Source of the DNA: Zoogloea sp041908905
GTDB taxonomy: Bacteria; Pseudomonadota; Gammaproteobacteria; Burkholderiales; Rhodocyclaceae
Assembly (NCBI RefSeq): GCF_041908905.1
Contig: NZ_JAYREK010000003.1
Coordinates: 62,001 to 126,000, forward strand
Direction: 5' to 3'
Length of the DNA: 64,000 bases
The notes under the pieces were generated by a model that saw nothing but the letters and a program-made list of their open reading frames with translations, did no database searches and was not told the origin of the DNA. Below, piece by piece: positions 9,610 through 17,101 of this stretch; the stretch's first letter is position 1, and each line of letters opens with the position of its first letter. The translations under genes and the position numbers were made by a program.

Positions 9610-9637
9610 CCCGACGACATCCCCCCATCGTCGGGTT
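9608..9637 (+). other. Hairpin between binding protein and ATPase genes
   Basis: Perfect 10-base inverted repeat AACCCGACGA (9608-9617) / TCGTCGGGTT (9628-9637) overlapping the stop codon. No T-run follows. It is well placed to protect or partly terminate the message so that the binding protein is made in excess over the membrane parts, a common arrangement for ABC importers. The role is inferred. Confidence 0.5.
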
Positions 9638-9696
9638 GTGCCCTGGGGGCCAACCCGACCTACGGCTTCTGTTTTCCTGAGTTTGCGGTACACAAA

Positions 9697-10521
9697 ATGA
9701 GCTTCACGCTCGAAGGCGTCGGTTTCACCCACGCCAACGGCCACCGGGCGCTGGCCGGCGTCGACCTGCGGGTCGCGCCGGGCGAGCGCGTCGCCCTGAT
9801 CGGCGCCTCGGGGGCCGGCAAGACCACCCTGCTGCGGGTGCTGGCGGCCAGCCTGCGGCCCGGCAGCGGGCGGGTCGAGCTGCTCGGCAGCACGCCCTGG
9901 GCCGCCTCGCCGGCGGGCTTGCGGCGGCTGCGGGCGCGCATCGGCGTGGTCCATCAGGCGCCGCCGATCCCGCCGCGCCAGCGGGTCGTCACCGCGGTGC
10001 TGGCCGGACGGCTCGGCCAGTGGCCGCTGTGGAAATCCCTCGCCTCGCTGGTGCTGCCGGCCGACCCGGACGGCGCCCGCCGCGAGCTGGCCCGGCTCGA
10101 CCTGGCCGACCGCCTCTACGACCGCTGCGACCAGCTCTCCGGCGGCCAGCTGCAGCGGGTCGCGCTGGCCCGGGTGCTCTACCAGCAGCCCGAGCTGCTG
10201 CTCGCCGACGAACCCGTCTCGGCGATGGACCCGGCCCTCTCCGAGCTCACCGTGGCGCTGCTCAACGACGAGGCCCGCCGCCGCGGCGTGACCCTGGTGG
10301 CGAGCCTGCATGCGGTGGATCTGGCGCTGCGCCACTTTCCGCGGGTGGTGGGCGTCAAGGACGGCGCCATCCTCTTCGACCTGCCGGCGGGGGAGGTGAG
10401 CGAGGCGCTGCTGCGCGAGCTGTACGCCGCCGAGGGCGGGCTGCCGCTGGCCGGCGCACCGTCGTCCGAGGCGGGCGTGATCCCGGCCTCCGGCACCCTG
10501 CCGCCGCTGCGCTGCGCATGA
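9697..10521 (+). CDS. PhnC-like ABC transporter ATP-binding protein
   Basis: ATPase of the importer, 274 residues. Walker A GASGAGKTT is at about residues 36-44, the signature LSGGQLQRV at about 146-154, and Walker B LLLADEP at about 167-173. The switch histidine is in LVASLHAVD. The ATG at 9697 has little Shine-Dalgarno sequence. Its stop overlaps the next start (ATGA at 10518-10521). It belongs to the PhnC-type group; the substrate is set by the binding protein. Confidence 0.88.
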   Translation: MSFTLEGVGFTHANGHRALAGVDLRVAPGERVALIGASGAGKTTLLRVLAASLRPGSGRVELLGSTPWAASPAGLRRLRARIGVVHQAPPIPPRQRVVTAVLAGRLGQWPLWKSLASLVLPADPDGARRELARLDLADRLYDRCDQLSGGQLQRVALARVLYQQPELLLADEPVSAMDPALSELTVALLNDEARRRGVTLVASLHAVDLALRHFPRVVGVKDGAILFDLPAGEVSEALLRELYAAEGGLPLAGAPSSEAGVIPASGTLPPLRCA

Positions 10522-11339
10522 CCGCCGCCCCCCGCGACCCTGCCGCGCTGCCGCGCCTGGGCTGGACGCTGGCGGCCCTGGTGCTGCTGTGGCCGCTGCT
10601 GCGGCTGGCCGATTTCCGCCCGGCGGCGCTGTTCGAGCCGGGCAACCTGGCGGCGATGGGCCACTTCCTGGCCGGCTTCCTGCCCCTCGAGACCTCGCCG
10701 GATTTCCTCGCGTTGCTGGGCCGTGCCACCGTCGACACCCTGGCGATGGCCACCGCCGGCATCGCCCTGGCGGTGCTGCTGGCGGTGTCGCTGGGCGTCG
10801 TGCTCGCCCGCAGCCTGTCGGTGGCGGCCCTCGGGCCGGGGCGCCGCGGCTGGGTCGGCCAGATCCTGCGCGGTGCAGCGCGCCTGCTGCTGGCGGTGCT
10901 GCGCGGCGTGCCGGAGCTGGTGTGGGCGCTGCTCTTCGTGCGGGTCTTCGGCCTCGGCCCGGCGGCCGGCGTGCTGGCGCTGGGGATCACCTACGGCGGC
11001 ATGCTCGGCAAGGTGTATGGGGAGATCCTCGAATCCACCGACGCGCGGCCTGCCCGCTGCCTGCTCGAGGCCGGCAGCGGGCGGCTGGCGGCGCTGGCCT
11101 ACGGGCTGCTGCCCAACGCAGCCCGGGAGCTGCTGTCCTACACCGTGTACCGCTGGGAGTGCGCGGTGCGGGCCTCGGTGGTGATGGGCTTCGTCGGCGC
11201 CGGCGGCCTCGGGCAGCTGATGGACCAGTCGATGAAGATGCTCAACGGCGGCGAGGCGGCGAGCATCCTGGCGACCTTCCTGGTGCTGGTGCTGGCCGCC
11301 GACGGTGCGAGCGAAGCCCTGCGGCGGAGGATGGCATGA
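10518..11339 (+). CDS. PhnE-like ABC transporter permease, first subunit
   Basis: A 273-residue inner-membrane permease. The binding-protein-dependent transport fold is shown by TVDTLAMATAGIALAVLLAV, the coupling-helix region ARPARCLLEAGSGRL, and the PhnE-type end VYRWECAVRASVVMGFVGAGG. Five or six transmembrane helices are apparent. Start and stop both overlap neighbours by four bases (ATGA), so the operon is tightly coupled. It is distinct from the following permease, and the pair probably forms a heterodimer. Confidence 0.85.
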   Translation: MTAAPRDPAALPRLGWTLAALVLLWPLLRLADFRPAALFEPGNLAAMGHFLAGFLPLETSPDFLALLGRATVDTLAMATAGIALAVLLAVSLGVVLARSLSVAALGPGRRGWVGQILRGAARLLLAVLRGVPELVWALLFVRVFGLGPAAGVLALGITYGGMLGKVYGEILESTDARPARCLLEAGSGRLAALAYGLLPNAARELLSYTVYRWECAVRASVVMGFVGAGGLGQLMDQSMKMLNGGEAASILATFLVLVLAADGASEALRRRMA

Positions 11340-12115
11340 GCCGCCGGGCCGGGGTGTCGGGCGGCGGGCTGCTCGTCGTGGGCCTGCTGCTGGCGGCGGT
11401 GGTCGGCAGCTTCCGCTGGCTGGAGATGCCCTTCGCGGCTCTGTTCACGGCCACCGCGGTGGAGGAGGCGGGCGGCTTCGTGGCGCGCTTCTTCCCGCCG
11501 GACCTGAGCGCGGGCTTTCTCGCCAAGGTCGGCTGGGCGGCGCTGGAGACGCTGGCGATCTCCCTCGTCAGCACGCTGCTGGCGGCGGTCGGCGGGGCTG
11601 TGCTGGCGCTGCCGGCGGCGGGGCGCCACGGCGTGCTGGCGCGCCAGGGGGCACGCTTCGTCCTCAACCTGCTGCGCTCGGTGCCCGAGCTGGTGTGGGC
11701 GACCCTGATGGTGCTGGCCGCCGGCCTGGGCCCCTTCGCCGGCACGCTGGCGCTGGCGCTGCACACCACCGGGGTGCTCGGCCGGCTGTTCGCCGAGGCG
11801 CTGGAGAACAGCTCGCCGGCCCCGGCGGACGCGCTGGCCGGTGCCGGTGCGCCGGCCCTGGCCACCTTCTGCTACGGCACCCTGCCGCTGGTGGCGCCCC
11901 AGTGGCTGGCCTACGCCCTGTACCGCTGGGAGATGAACATCCGGATGGCGGCCATCCTCGGCTTCGTCGGCGCCGGTGGGCTGGGGGCGCAGCTGTACTT
12001 CAGCCTGTCGCTGTTCCAGGAGGCCCAGGCGAGCACCGTGATCATCGCGATGCTGGCAATGGCCGTCGTGGTGGATGGGGCCAGCGCCTGGCTGCGGCGG
12101 CGGGCCGGGGCCTGA
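11336..12115 (+). CDS. PhnE-like ABC transporter permease, second subunit
   Basis: A 259-residue permease related to the preceding gene. The two share LRxVPELVWA near the middle and YRWEMNIRMAAILGFVGAGG near the end. Two different PhnE-like half-permeases in one operon is a known arrangement in the PhnE/PtxC superfamily. The start overlaps the previous stop (ATGA). It is the last gene before a strong hairpin at 12162-12195. Confidence 0.85.
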   Translation: MSRRAGVSGGGLLVVGLLLAAVVGSFRWLEMPFAALFTATAVEEAGGFVARFFPPDLSAGFLAKVGWAALETLAISLVSTLLAAVGGAVLALPAAGRHGVLARQGARFVLNLLRSVPELVWATLMVLAAGLGPFAGTLALALHTTGVLGRLFAEALENSSPAPADALAGAGAPALATFCYGTLPLVAPQWLAYALYRWEMNIRMAAILGFVGAGGLGAQLYFSLSLFQEAQASTVIIAMLAMAVVVDGASAWLRRRAGA

Positions 12116-12161
12116 GCGGGCCCGGCCGGCGCGGGTCGGCCGTGACGTAGTTCCTCAAGCG

Positions 12162-12195
12162 CCCCCCGGGCGGCCTACAGTTGGCCGGCGGGGGG
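12162..12195 (+). terminator. Strong GC hairpin after the importer operon
   Basis: CCCCCC (12162-12167) and GGCC (12172-12175) pair with GGCC (12183-12186) and GGGGGG (12190-12195) around a short loop. There is no T-run, so this may be a Rho-assisted or weak terminator. It separates the importer operon from the riboswitch leader. Confidence 0.4.
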
Positions 12196-12215
12196 TCGTA
12201 AATCCCGGTGTTACT

Positions 12216-12307
12216 GTTCAGTGTCAAAGGGCAAACCGCTCGGAAACGGCGGGACGCAAAGCCATCGGACCTCACTCCCGCCAGGGAAAGGTGGCCGGGT
12301 TGCAGCT
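12216..12307 (+). promoter_or_regulatory. Class I cyclic-di-GMP riboswitch (GEMM-I)
   Basis: The hallmark GEMM-I segments appear in order: AAAGGGCAAACC (12226-12237), a P2 stem capped by a GAAA tetraloop (12242-12247), GGACGCAAAGCC (12252-12263), and the P3 arm ending GTGGCCGGGTTGC (12291-12303) with the tetraloop-receptor strand. The GGG before CAAACC is as in the c-di-GMP-binding Vc2 aptamer, which argues against the cGAMP variant; that inference needs the alignment position checked. It lies 130 bases upstream of the ATG at 12438. No U-rich terminator is visible between them, so translational control or Rho is more likely than an intrinsic switch. Confidence 0.9.
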
Positions 12308-12437
12308 TGGGGCGCTTCATCCCCTGTCTTCTCCCCCGCCCGGTCGTCGCGTTCCCCTTTCAGATGCCACGCCGCCGGCCCGCCGGGCACGGCGCGGCAC
12401 GGGTTTGCCCGCCGAGAGTTCGAGAAGGAGCAACACC

Positions 12438-12866
12438 ATGTCCAACCGTTTCGCCACGCACGCCGCCCTCCTCGCCGCGCTGTGGGGGGGCGCCCCGCTG
12501 GCCCAGGCCGACTGCCACGTGCCGGAGCATGTCTCGCCCGACATCCGCAATGTCGTCGCCCAGCATGGCGGTTACGAGATCTCCGAGGAGAAATGCGATC
12601 TGCTCAACCGCCAGAACCTGCGCCTGGCGGTGACCGGCGAGGCGGCGGTGCTGGCCGACGTGTCGATCGGCTGGGCGACGGTCCGCCTGATCAGCCGCAA
12701 CAACGTGGTGTCGTCCCAGGTCCAGACCTCGACCTACGTGAACCGCTTCGCCGCCAGCAACGCGGTGGCCGGCGAGCTGCTGGTGCGGGCGATCAACGAT
12801 GCCGTGGCCGGGCTGGATTTCGAGCTGGCGGCCCGCGAGGTCAAGAGCAGGATGGTGCTCCGATAG
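12438..12866 (+). CDS. Small exported protein of unknown function under c-di-GMP riboswitch
   Basis: 142 residues with a signal peptide (MSNRFATHAALLAALWGG... cut near PLAQA-DC). It starts at an ATG with a strong GAGAAGGAG ribosome site. The mature part has two cysteines (one at the mature N-terminus, one in EEKCDLLNRQNLR) that could form a disulfide. An alternating hydrophobic stretch (VSIGWATVRLISRNN, QVQTSTYVNRF) suggests beta structure. I do not recognise a family. The riboswitch upstream implies a surface, motility or biofilm-related role in c-di-GMP physiology. Confidence 0.8.
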   Translation: MSNRFATHAALLAALWGGAPLAQADCHVPEHVSPDIRNVVAQHGGYEISEEKCDLLNRQNLRLAVTGEAAVLADVSIGWATVRLISRNNVVSSQVQTSTYVNRFAASNAVAGELLVRAINDAVAGLDFELAAREVKSRMVLR

Positions 12867-12938
12867 CCGGCAGGGCATCGCCCGGTGCCGGAATGTGTTT
12901 GAATTCCGGCTTGACTGATTCGCTTCGCCGTACCCGCC

Positions 12939-14573
12939 ATGGCCAGTCTCACCCCCTTCAGCAAGAAGAAGATCCTGATCCTCGACGATCTGCCGGAGGT
13001 GCGTGGCGCCCTGCGCACCCAGATGACGGCGCTGGGCTGCCCCAACGTGGCGATGGCCGGCACGGTGCGGGCGGCGGTCGAGCAGCTCGAACAGGGCAGC
13101 TTCGACGTGATCCTGTGCGACTACTACCTGGGCGGCGGCACCGACGGCCAGCAGTTCCTCGAGTACGGGCGCAACCGCCGGCTGATCAGCCGCGGCACCC
13201 TGTTCGTGATGATCACCGCCGAGAAGAGCTACGTCAGTGTGGTGACCGCGGCCGAGTGCCTGCCCGACGACTACCTGCTCAAGCCCTTCACCACCGACCT
13301 GCTGCAGCAGCGCCTCGAGCGCCTGCTCGACAAGAAGGCCCGGCTGGCCCGCGTCGATGCGATGCAGGACAAGGAGAACTGGCCCGAAGTGGTGGCTGCC
13401 TGTGACGAGATCATCGCCAGCGGCGACCGTTACCAGGCCGACGCGCTGCGCATCCGCGGCAACGCGCTGATCGCCTGCGGTCGCCTCGACGAGGCGGCGG
13501 CCTTCTACAACCAGGTGCTGACGGCCCGGGAGATGCCCTGGGCCCGCTTCGGGCTGGCCCGCACCCAGTACGCCCAGGGCGAGCTGGGGGCCTGCAAGCT
13601 GACCCTCGACCGGCTGATCCACGAAGCCCCGCAGCTGCTGTCTGCCTACGACCTGCTGGGCCGCGCCCACCTGGACAGCGGCCGTGCCGACGAGGCGCTG
13701 AAGGTGCTCGACCGGGCCTGCGCGATCGCGCCGGATTCCCTCACCCGCCACCGGGCGATCGCCCTGGTGGCCGAGCGGCAGGGCGACTTCACGCGGGTCG
13801 AGGGGGCGCTGTCGCGGGTGGTCAAGAAAACCCGCAACTCGCCGCTGCGCGAAACCGCCGACATCGCCCGCCTCGGCAGCGCCTATGCCGAGCTCGGCGA
13901 GCCCGCCAAGGCCATCGAGCTGATCGACGAGGCGCGCAAGAACTTCCGCGGCGATGCCAACGACCCCCACCTCGCGGCGGTCGAGGCGCTGGCCCAGCAC
14001 AAGGCCGGCCGGCCCGAGCTGGCGGCGGCGGCCCTGACGCGGGCCCTCGCCGCCGATTCGAGCGACCTGTCCCAGGACGTCGCCGTCGGCATCGCGCGGG
14101 CCTGCCTCGCCACCGGGCGCACCGCGGAGGGCGAGGAGATCCTCAAGCGGGTGGTGCAGAACAACCCCGATTCGGTGGCTGTGCACCAGCAGGTGGCCGG
14201 CGTGCTCGACGCCCACGGTGCGGCGGACCGCGCCGACGCCCTGATCCAGTCGGGCAAGCAGGAGATCGTGGAGCTCAACAACGAGGCGGTGCGCCGCGGC
14301 CGCGCCGGCCAGCTGGGCGAGGCCGCGAAGATGCTTACCGAGGCCGCCAACCGCCTGCCGGGCAACGTGCAGATCGTCGCCAACGCCGCCTTCGCGCTGC
14401 TGCTGGATGTCTTCAACAACGGGCTCGATGCCGGCAAGCTGCGCGAGGCGCTGCGCTTCCAGAAGAGCGTGATGCGGCTGGACGCGCGCCATCCCAAGCT
14501 GGCGGACATCACCGAGCTGCAGCGGCGCATCCAGACCCGCTATGGCCAGCCCTCCACCGGGGCGAAGGGATGA
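12939..14573 (+). CDS. Response regulator receiver fused to TPR repeats
   Basis: 544 residues. The N-terminal CheY-like receiver (about 10-130) is complete: acidic pair in ILDDLPE, phospho-acceptor in LCDYYLGGG near residue 60, threonine in MITAE, lysine in LLKPF near 114. The remainder is built of tetratricopeptide repeats (for example ALIACGRLDEAAAFYNQVL, LGRAHLDSGRADEALKVLDRA). No DNA-binding output domain is present, so the output is protein-protein interaction. The next gene, a small kinase, overlaps by four bases and is the likely partner. Confidence 0.9.
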   Translation: MASLTPFSKKKILILDDLPEVRGALRTQMTALGCPNVAMAGTVRAAVEQLEQGSFDVILCDYYLGGGTDGQQFLEYGRNRRLISRGTLFVMITAEKSYVSVVTAAECLPDDYLLKPFTTDLLQQRLERLLDKKARLARVDAMQDKENWPEVVAACDEIIASGDRYQADALRIRGNALIACGRLDEAAAFYNQVLTAREMPWARFGLARTQYAQGELGACKLTLDRLIHEAPQLLSAYDLLGRAHLDSGRADEALKVLDRACAIAPDSLTRHRAIALVAERQGDFTRVEGALSRVVKKTRNSPLRETADIARLGSAYAELGEPAKAIELIDEARKNFRGDANDPHLAAVEALAQHKAGRPELAAAALTRALAADSSDLSQDVAVGIARACLATGRTAEGEEILKRVVQNNPDSVAVHQQVAGVLDAHGAADRADALIQSGKQEIVELNNEAVRRGRAGQLGEAAKMLTEAANRLPGNVQIVANAAFALLLDVFNNGLDAGKLREALRFQKSVMRLDARHPKLADITELQRRIQTRYGQPSTGAKG

Positions 14574-15181
14574 GCTTCGCCGACCTCGCCGTTCTGGCGA
14601 TCCACGACGTCAAGAACCGCCTGGCCGCGATGGCGGCCCGGGCCGAGGCGCGGGGTGACCGCGACACCCTGCGCGATGCGCTGGAGGCGGCCGGCGAGCT
14701 GAGCCGCCTGCTCGTCTGCTACAAGTTCGACGCCGGCCTGCTGCGGCCGGACATCGACGCCCACTGCCCGGCCGAACTGGTGGACGACGTGCTGGCCGAA
14801 GTCCGCTCCCTGAGCGGGCTCGAGCTCGTGGCCGACAGCAGCCTCGCCCCCCAGAGCTGGTACTACGATGAATCCCTGGTCCGCATGGTGCTGGCCAATG
14901 CCGTCGACAACGCGCTGCGCTTCGCCCGCCGCCGCATCGTGGTGAGCGCCTGGCAGGACGGCGACTGGCTGGCATTCCAGGTTTCCGACGACGGCCCGGG
15001 CTATCCTCCCGAAATGCTCGCCGATCCGGCCCCGAGCGCGCCGCTGAGCGCGGAGGGCGTGGGGCTCGGCCTGCATCTGGCCCGCTCGGTGGTGAGGCTC
15101 CACGAGAACCACGGCCTCACCGGCAGCCTCAGCCTGGCGAACGGGCCGGGCGCGGTGTTGGTGCTGCGGCTGCCGCGCTGA
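14570..15181 (+). CDS. Minimal soluble histidine kinase
   Basis: 203 residues with no transmembrane or sensory domain. The phosphoacceptor motif IHDVKNRL places His at residue 12, almost at the N-terminus. The ATPase motifs follow: N-box VLANAVDNALRFA, G1 VSDDGPGYPP, G2 GVGLGLHLARSVV. The start overlaps the receiver-TPR stop (ATGA 14570-14573). The signal input must come from an interacting protein, possibly the TPR part of its partner. Confidence 0.88.
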   Translation: MSFADLAVLAIHDVKNRLAAMAARAEARGDRDTLRDALEAAGELSRLLVCYKFDAGLLRPDIDAHCPAELVDDVLAEVRSLSGLELVADSSLAPQSWYYDESLVRMVLANAVDNALRFARRRIVVSAWQDGDWLAFQVSDDGPGYPPEMLADPAPSAPLSAEGVGLGLHLARSVVRLHENHGLTGSLSLANGPGAVLVLRLPR

Positions 15182-15202
15182 GGCCGCCGTGAGCGCGGCC
15201 TC
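15180..15202 (+). terminator. Hairpin after the kinase gene
   Basis: Eight-base stem GAGGCCGC (15180-15187) / GCGGCCTC (15195-15202) overlapping the stop codon. No T-run follows, so terminator strength is uncertain. Confidence 0.45.
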
Positions 15203-15249
15203 CGCCGCATTGTCTCCCCTCCCCAACTGGCGCATCATGGACCGCGGGA

Positions 15250-15274
15250 GCGCCGGCCAGGTTCGGGCCGGCGC
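15250..15274. other. Second hairpin in the region upstream of ubiB
   Basis: Near-perfect inverted repeat GCGCCGGCC (15250-15258) / GGCCGGCGC (15266-15274) with a seven-base loop, in the 184-base space before ubiB. It could lie in the ubiB leader or act with the preceding hairpin. Function unknown. Confidence 0.4.
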
Positions 15275-15365
15275 GAAGCAGCGGCAGATCGGCGACGGCG
15301 CGTCGCCGGCTCCGCGTGAAGCCTTGATCGTTGGCGCCGGCGGTTCCGGCGCGGGAAGCCTTTGA

Positions 15366-17033
15366 ATGCTGTGGGAAGCCCTCGGCGCCGCCCGTGACCT
15401 TGGGCGCGTGCATCAGATCGCCGCGGTGCTGGTGCGCTACGGTTTCGGCGGCCTGGTCCAGCGGGTCGGGATGGCGGGCGCGCTGGAGCGGGCCGGCAAG
15501 GCCCTGCACTGGCGCGAGCCCGAAGACCTGGCCCGCCTGGAGCCGCCCGCCCGGGTGCGCCGGGCCCTCGAGGAGCTGGGGCCGACCTTCGTCAAGCTGG
15601 GGCAGATCCTGGCGACCCGCGGCGACCTCTTCCCGCCCGAATGGATCGCCGAGTTCGGCAAGCTGCAGGACGCCGCGCCGGCGCTGCCCTTTGCCGAGCT
15701 GCGGGCGCAGCTGGTCGAGGACCTGGGCGAGGCGCCCGAGGCGGTGTTCGCCGAGCTCGACCCGGAGCCGCTGGCGGCGGCCTCGCTGGCCCAGGTGCAC
15801 CGGGCGCGGCTGGCCGACGGCACGGCGGTGGTGCTCAAGGTGCGCCGGCCGGGCATCCGCCCGGTGATCGAGGCCGACTTGCGTCTCCTCGACCGGCTCG
15901 CCGAGATCATCGAAAAAGAAGCCCCCGAGCTGGCCCGCTACCGGCCGCGCGAGGTGATCCGCCAGTTTGCCCATTCCCTCCGCCGCGAGCTGGATTTCTC
16001 GGCCGAGGGGCGCAACGCCGAGCGCATCGCCCGGCTGTTCGCCGACACCCCGGCGATCGTCGTGCCGCGCATCCACTGGCAATGGACCGGCGAGCGGCTC
16101 AACGTACAGGACTTCATCGACGGCATCCCCGGCCGCCAGGCCGCGGCGCTGCCCGACGGCTTCGACCGCCGCCTGCTGGCCCGCCAGGGCGCCGACGCGG
16201 TGCTGCGGATGATCCTCGAGGCGGGCTTCTTCCACGCCGACCCGCACCAGGGCAACGTGTTCTACCTGCCCGGCAACCGCATCGCCTTCATCGACTTCGG
16301 GATGGTCGGCCGGCTTTCGGAGGCGCGCCGCTTCGAGGTGGCGACGCTGATGCACGGCCTGGTGGGGCGCGACGCCCGCAAGGTGGCCGACGTGCTGCTC
16401 GACTGGAGCGCCGATTCGAGCGGCGACGCCGAGGCCCTGCGCAGCGAGATCGAGGCCTTCGTGGACGAGTACCACGGGGTGGCCCTCAAGCAGCTCGACC
16501 TGGGTGCGCTGCTGGCCGACGTGGTGGCGATCCTCCGCGAGCACGGCCTGGCCCTGCCGCCCGACCTGGCGATGATGATCAAGGCCTTCATCACCCTCGA
16601 GGGCATGGGCCGCCAGCTCGACCCGGACTTCGACATCGCCGGCGAGGCGGCGCCCTTCCTGCGGGAGGTGTTGCTGGCCCACCTGGCGCCGCGGGCGATC
16701 GCCCGGCGCGGCTGGGCGGCCCTGGCGGGCGGCGTGCAGATGCTCGCCGGCCTGCCCCAGGACATCGGCCGCCTGCTCCGCGCGGCGCGCCGCGGCAAGG
16801 TGCAGCTCGAGGTGGACGTGCCGGCCCTCAAGGCCTTCGGCGATCAGCTCGACCGGGCGGCGAGCCGGCTGACGATGGCCATCGTCACCGCGGCGCTGAT
16901 CGTCGGCTCGTCGATCGTGATGACCGTCGACCGCGGCGGCGTCGTCGCCACCCTGGGCCTGCTCGGCTTCGTCGGGGCGGTGGTGTGCGGGCTGTGGGTG
17001 CTGGTGTCGGTGTGGCGGGGCGGGCGGCGTTAG
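15366..17033 (+). CDS. ubiB: ABC1/UbiB-family atypical kinase
   Basis: A 555-residue member of the ABC1/AarF/UbiB family, ATPases needed for ubiquinone biosynthesis and handling. The invariant KxGQ motif (VKLGQ, about 76-80), an ATP-site lysine in VVLKVRRPG, catalytic HADPHQGN near residue 289 and the DFG motif near 309 are all present. The C-terminus holds two transmembrane helices (from about residue 500), typical of UbiB. The usual ubiE-ubiJ neighbours are absent, so it may be a second, stand-alone UbiB-like paralogue. Confidence 0.85.
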   Translation: MLWEALGAARDLGRVHQIAAVLVRYGFGGLVQRVGMAGALERAGKALHWREPEDLARLEPPARVRRALEELGPTFVKLGQILATRGDLFPPEWIAEFGKLQDAAPALPFAELRAQLVEDLGEAPEAVFAELDPEPLAAASLAQVHRARLADGTAVVLKVRRPGIRPVIEADLRLLDRLAEIIEKEAPELARYRPREVIRQFAHSLRRELDFSAEGRNAERIARLFADTPAIVVPRIHWQWTGERLNVQDFIDGIPGRQAAALPDGFDRRLLARQGADAVLRMILEAGFFHADPHQGNVFYLPGNRIAFIDFGMVGRLSEARRFEVATLMHGLVGRDARKVADVLLDWSADSSGDAEALRSEIEAFVDEYHGVALKQLDLGALLADVVAILREHGLALPPDLAMMIKAFITLEGMGRQLDPDFDIAGEAAPFLREVLLAHLAPRAIARRGWAALAGGVQMLAGLPQDIGRLLRAARRGKVQLEVDVPALKAFGDQLDRAASRLTMAIVTAALIVGSSIVMTVDRGGVVATLGLLGFVGAVVCGLWVLVSVWRGGRR

Positions 17034-17101
17034 GTCAAGTGCGCGCCTCCGCTGCCGTAAATCAAGGCGCTCCAGACCCGTAACTCACCGAATACCCCCA
17101 G

